Positions 5,534 through 7,439 of a DNA stretch of 7,439 nucleotides are shown piece by piece. Under the pieces are notes generated by a model. The model was not told the origin of the DNA and made no database searches. It saw nothing but the letters and a program-made list of their open reading frames with translations. Origin of the DNA: Thermococcus sp. (lineage in GTDB: Archaea; Methanobacteriota_B; Thermococci; Thermococcales; Thermococcaceae); NCBI GenBank assembly GCA_027023165.1, contig JALVWX010000203.1, positions 1 to 7,439 on the forward strand. The letters run 5' to 3'. A program made the translations under genes and the position numbers. Positions within the stretch are counted from its first letter, which is position 1. Each line of letters starts with the position of its first letter.

Positions 5534-5851
5534 TTGAACACGTTGTTCGGTGAAAAGAAAGAGGGGGCCACCAAAATCGTCCTTACTAAAGTGGACGAGT
5601 ATCCCGAGGCCCCGGTGAGCATGGGTACAACCCTCAGCAACTTCACGGGCGACTGGAGGACCTTCATCCCGGTCATAGATGATAACAAGTGCGTTAAATG
5701 CTACATCTGCTGGAAGTTCTGTCCGGAACCGGCGATCTACATCAGGGACGACGGCTACGTCGCGGTTGACTACGACTACTGCAAGGGCTGTGGAATATGC
5801 GCGAACGAGTGCCCGACAAATGCGATAACAATGGAGAAGGAGGAGAAGTGA
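5534..5851 (+). CDS. vorD: 2-ketoisovalerate:ferredoxin oxidoreductase delta subunit (2[4Fe-4S] ferredoxin-like)
   Basis: Delta subunit that carries electrons from the TPP site to external ferredoxin. The 105-residue product holds two full CxxCxxCxxxCP motifs, C53/C56/C59/C63 and C83/C86/C89/C93, enough for two [4Fe-4S] clusters. The N-terminal 50 residues (with the conserved EYPEAP and TGDWRTF segments) are the family's non-cluster part that docks on the other subunits. Start: I choose TTG 5534, giving MNTLFG as in the Pyrococcus protein I remember. GGTGAT (5524-5529) is 4 nt upstream, and the earlier in-frame GTG codons at 5522 and 5525 lie inside that site. vorA follows after 1 nt. VOR and not POR is inferred from its place directly after porG and from the vorA sequence next to it. 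Confidence 0.93.
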   Translation: MNTLFGEKKEGATKIVLTKVDEYPEAPVSMGTTLSNFTGDWRTFIPVIDDNKCVKCYICWKFCPEPAIYIRDDGYVAVDYDYCKGCGICANECPTNAITMEKEEK

Positions 5852-5852
5852 T

Positions 5853-7040
5853 ATGGTGGAGTACAAGCCCATTAGAAAGGTTGTGAGCGGCAACTACGCG
5901 GCCGCTTACGCGGTCAAACACGCCCGCGTTCAGGTTGTTGCCGCTTATCCCATCACACCTCAGACGAGCATCATCGAGAAGATAGCCGAGTTCATAGCCA
6001 ACGGCGAGACCGACATACAGTACGTTCCCGTTGAGAGCGAGCACTCGGCCATGGCCGCGACCATAGGTGCCTCCGCCACGGGTGCGAGGGCCTTCACCGC
6101 CACCGCCGCCCAGGGTCTCGCTTTGATGCACGAGATGCTCCACTGGGCGAGCGGCGCGAGATTACCGATAGTCATGGTTGATGTCAACCGTGCCATGGCT
6201 CCCCCGTGGAGCGTCTGGGACGACCAGACGGACAGCCTTGCCCAGAGGGACACCGGCTGGATGCAGTTCTACGCCGAGAACAACCAGGAGGTTTACGACG
6301 GCGTTCTCATGTCCTACAAAGTGGCCGAGACGGTTAACGTCCCGATAATGGTCATTGAGAGCGCGTTCATACTGAGCCACACCTACGACGTCGTTGAGAT
6401 GATCCCTCAGGAGCTGGTCGACGAGTTCCTCCCGCCGAGGAAGCCGCTCTACACCCTGACCGACTTCGACAACCCCGTCGCCGTCGGTGCCCTCGCCGGG
6501 CCCGGCGACTACTACGAGTTCCGCTACAAGCTCGCCAAGGCCATGGAGGACGCCAAGAAGGTCATAAAGGACGTCGGCAGGGAGTTCGGCGAGAGGTTTG
6601 GCAGGGACTACAGCAGCATGATCGAGACCGGCTACATCGACGATGCGGACTTCGTGTTCATGGGCATGGGCTCGCTCATGGGAACCGTCAAGCAGGCCGT
6701 TGATCTGCTCAGGGAGGAAGGCTACAAGGTCGGCTACGCCAAGGTGAGGTGGTTCCGCCCGTTCCCGAAGGAAGAGCTTGAGGAGATAGCGGAGAGCGTC
6801 AGGGGAATAGCGGTTCTCGACAGGAACTTCTCCTTCGGCCAGGAGGGCATACTCTTCAACGAGGCCAAGGGCGCGCTCTACAACACCGGCGCTAGGCCGC
6901 TCATAAAGGACTACATCGTCGGACTTGGCGGCAGGGACTTCACGGTCCCGGACGTCAAGGCGATAGCCGAGAACATGAAGGCCATCATCGAGAAAGGCGA
7001 GCTTGATAGAGAGGTGGAGTGGTACCACCTTAAGAGGTGA
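5853..7040 (+). CDS. vorA: 2-ketoisovalerate:ferredoxin oxidoreductase alpha subunit
   Basis: Alpha subunit (395 residues) of the enzyme converting branched 2-oxoacids + CoA + oxidised ferredoxin to acyl-CoA, CO2 and reduced ferredoxin, part of amino acid fermentation. Domain I (about 1-235) has the TPP-enzyme pyrimidine fold: YPITPQT (32-38), the VESEHSA segment (60-66) with the Glu expected to contact TPP, and the TATAAQG loop (82-88). Domain II (about 260-395) is the transketolase C-terminal-like domain: FMGMGSLMGT (269-278), VRWFRPFP (298-305) and GLGGRDFT (357-364). The start MVEYKPIRKVVSGNYAAAYA matches Pyrococcus VorA as I recall it and differs from PorA, which starts near PIRTVMKANEAAAWA. 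AGGAGG (5838-5843) lies inside the end of vorD, 9 nt before ATG 5853. vorB starts 5 nt after its stop. Confidence 0.94.
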   Translation: MVEYKPIRKVVSGNYAAAYAVKHARVQVVAAYPITPQTSIIEKIAEFIANGETDIQYVPVESEHSAMAATIGASATGARAFTATAAQGLALMHEMLHWASGARLPIVMVDVNRAMAPPWSVWDDQTDSLAQRDTGWMQFYAENNQEVYDGVLMSYKVAETVNVPIMVIESAFILSHTYDVVEMIPQELVDEFLPPRKPLYTLTDFDNPVAVGALAGPGDYYEFRYKLAKAMEDAKKVIKDVGREFGERFGRDYSSMIETGYIDDADFVFMGMGSLMGTVKQAVDLLREEGYKVGYAKVRWFRPFPKEELEEIAESVRGIAVLDRNFSFGQEGILFNEAKGALYNTGARPLIKDYIVGLGGRDFTVPDVKAIAENMKAIIEKGELDREVEWYHLKR

Positions 7041-7045
7041 GAAAG

Positions 7046-7439
7046 ATGGAGATTCCCGAGAGCATTAAGAAAAAGCTTACCCTTCCTGCGGAGGAGCACT
7101 TCTACGCCGGCCACACCGCCTGTCAGGGCTGCGGTGCCTCGCTCGGCCTCCGCTACGTCCTCAAGGCTTACGGTAAGAAGACCATAGTCACGATTCCGGC
7201 CTGCTGTTCAACCATCATAGCCGGCGCCTGGCCCTATTCCACTCTGGACGCCAACCTCTTCCACACGGCCTTTGAGACCACAGGTGCCGTTATAAGCGGC
7301 ATTGAGGCGGCCCTCAAGGCGATGGGCTACAAGGTCAAGGGCGAGGACGGAGTTATGGTCGTCGGATGGGCCGGCGACGGTGGTACCGCCGACATAGGCC
7401 TTCAGGCTCTTTCGGGCTTCCTTGAGAGGGGGCATGATG
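7046..7439 (+). CDS. vorB: 2-ketoisovalerate:ferredoxin oxidoreductase beta subunit, cut by the window end
   Basis: Beta subunit, which binds the TPP diphosphate and Mg2+ and one [4Fe-4S] cluster. Only the first 131 codons are present (full family length is around 310 residues); the frame is open to the last base. ATG 7046 follows AGGTGA (7035-7040, overlapping the vorA stop) by 5 nt. Visible marks: CQGCGASL with C26 and C29, and the CC pair at 53-54. C26, C29 and C54 are the likely cluster ligands, with the fourth beyond the edge. The TPP-binding GDGG (110-113) lies within the VGWAGDGGTADIG segment; the Asn partners of that motif would come after the cut. The truncation is an artefact of the window, not a broken gene. 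Confidence 0.93.
   Translation, partial: MEIPESIKKKLTLPAEEHFYAGHTACQGCGASLGLRYVLKAYGKKTIVTIPACCSTIIAGAWPYSTLDANLFHTAFETTGAVISGIEAALKAMGYKVKGEDGVMVVGWAGDGGTADIGLQALSGFLERGHD

Noticed and set aside
6162..7028. A 288-codon open frame antisense to vorA
   Set aside because: The protein reads as low-information Leu/Val/Asp/His-rich sequence with no family marks. The frame is open because GC-rich third positions of vorA suppress antisense stops. vorA is a clear family member.
1..7439. CRISPR arrays, insertion sequences, integrase or toxin-antitoxin genes
   Set aside because: No regularly spaced repeats, terminal inverted repeats, transposase motifs or small paired genes were seen on either strand.

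Overview
The window looks like the chromosome of a hyperthermophilic euryarchaeon of the order Thermococcales, most likely Thermococcus. The reasons are archaeal-only gene types (a single-gene NAC with a UBA tail), BRE/TATA promoters, Shine-Dalgarno sites of the GGTGG/GGTGAT type placed 4-5 nt before most starts, Lys/Arg/Glu-rich proteins poor in cysteine, and above all a gamma subunit gene followed by a separate ferredoxin-like delta, then alpha and beta. That is the porG-vorDAB order I know from Pyrococcus furiosus. No mobile element, CRISPR array, rRNA or tRNA was found. This is mostly conserved core genome.

Layout, left to right. (1) 21-356 (+): the nascent polypeptide-associated complex protein. 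It converges, with a 9-bp gap, on (2) 366-725 (-): a small carboxymuconolactone decarboxylase/AhpD-like protein with a CxxC redox pair. (3) 801-2333 (-): a 510-residue all-helical HEAT-repeat protein of unknown job, upstream of (2) on the same strand. (4) A 146-bp divergent promoter region leads to (5) hflX, 2480-3805 (+), a ribosome-associated GTPase that is probably translated from a leaderless mRNA. (6) hflX overlaps by 63 bp, tail to tail, with a PiT-type phosphate permease, 3743-4705 (-). (7) A 225-bp divergent intergenic region (4706-4930) carries the permease and oxidoreductase promoters and a perfect 17-bp dyad. (8) From 4931 to the right edge lies the 2-oxoacid:ferredoxin oxidoreductase operon: porG, vorD, vorA, and vorB cut by the window end.

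Functionally, the right third encodes the enzyme that oxidises branched-chain 2-oxoacids (from valine, leucine and isoleucine breakdown) to acyl-CoA and CO2 and reduces ferredoxin. From the known gene order, porDAB should follow just beyond the window, using the same gamma subunit. NAC and HflX both act on ribosomes but sit in separate transcription units.

I did not find an obviously new multi-gene system. The observations best worth a second look are the TAAGTTT-type 17-bp dyad on the predicted porG transcription start, a same-sized and same-centred dyad before the AhpD-like gene, the codon-register antisense overlap that gives HflX its acidic tail, and the unassigned HEAT-repeat protein.
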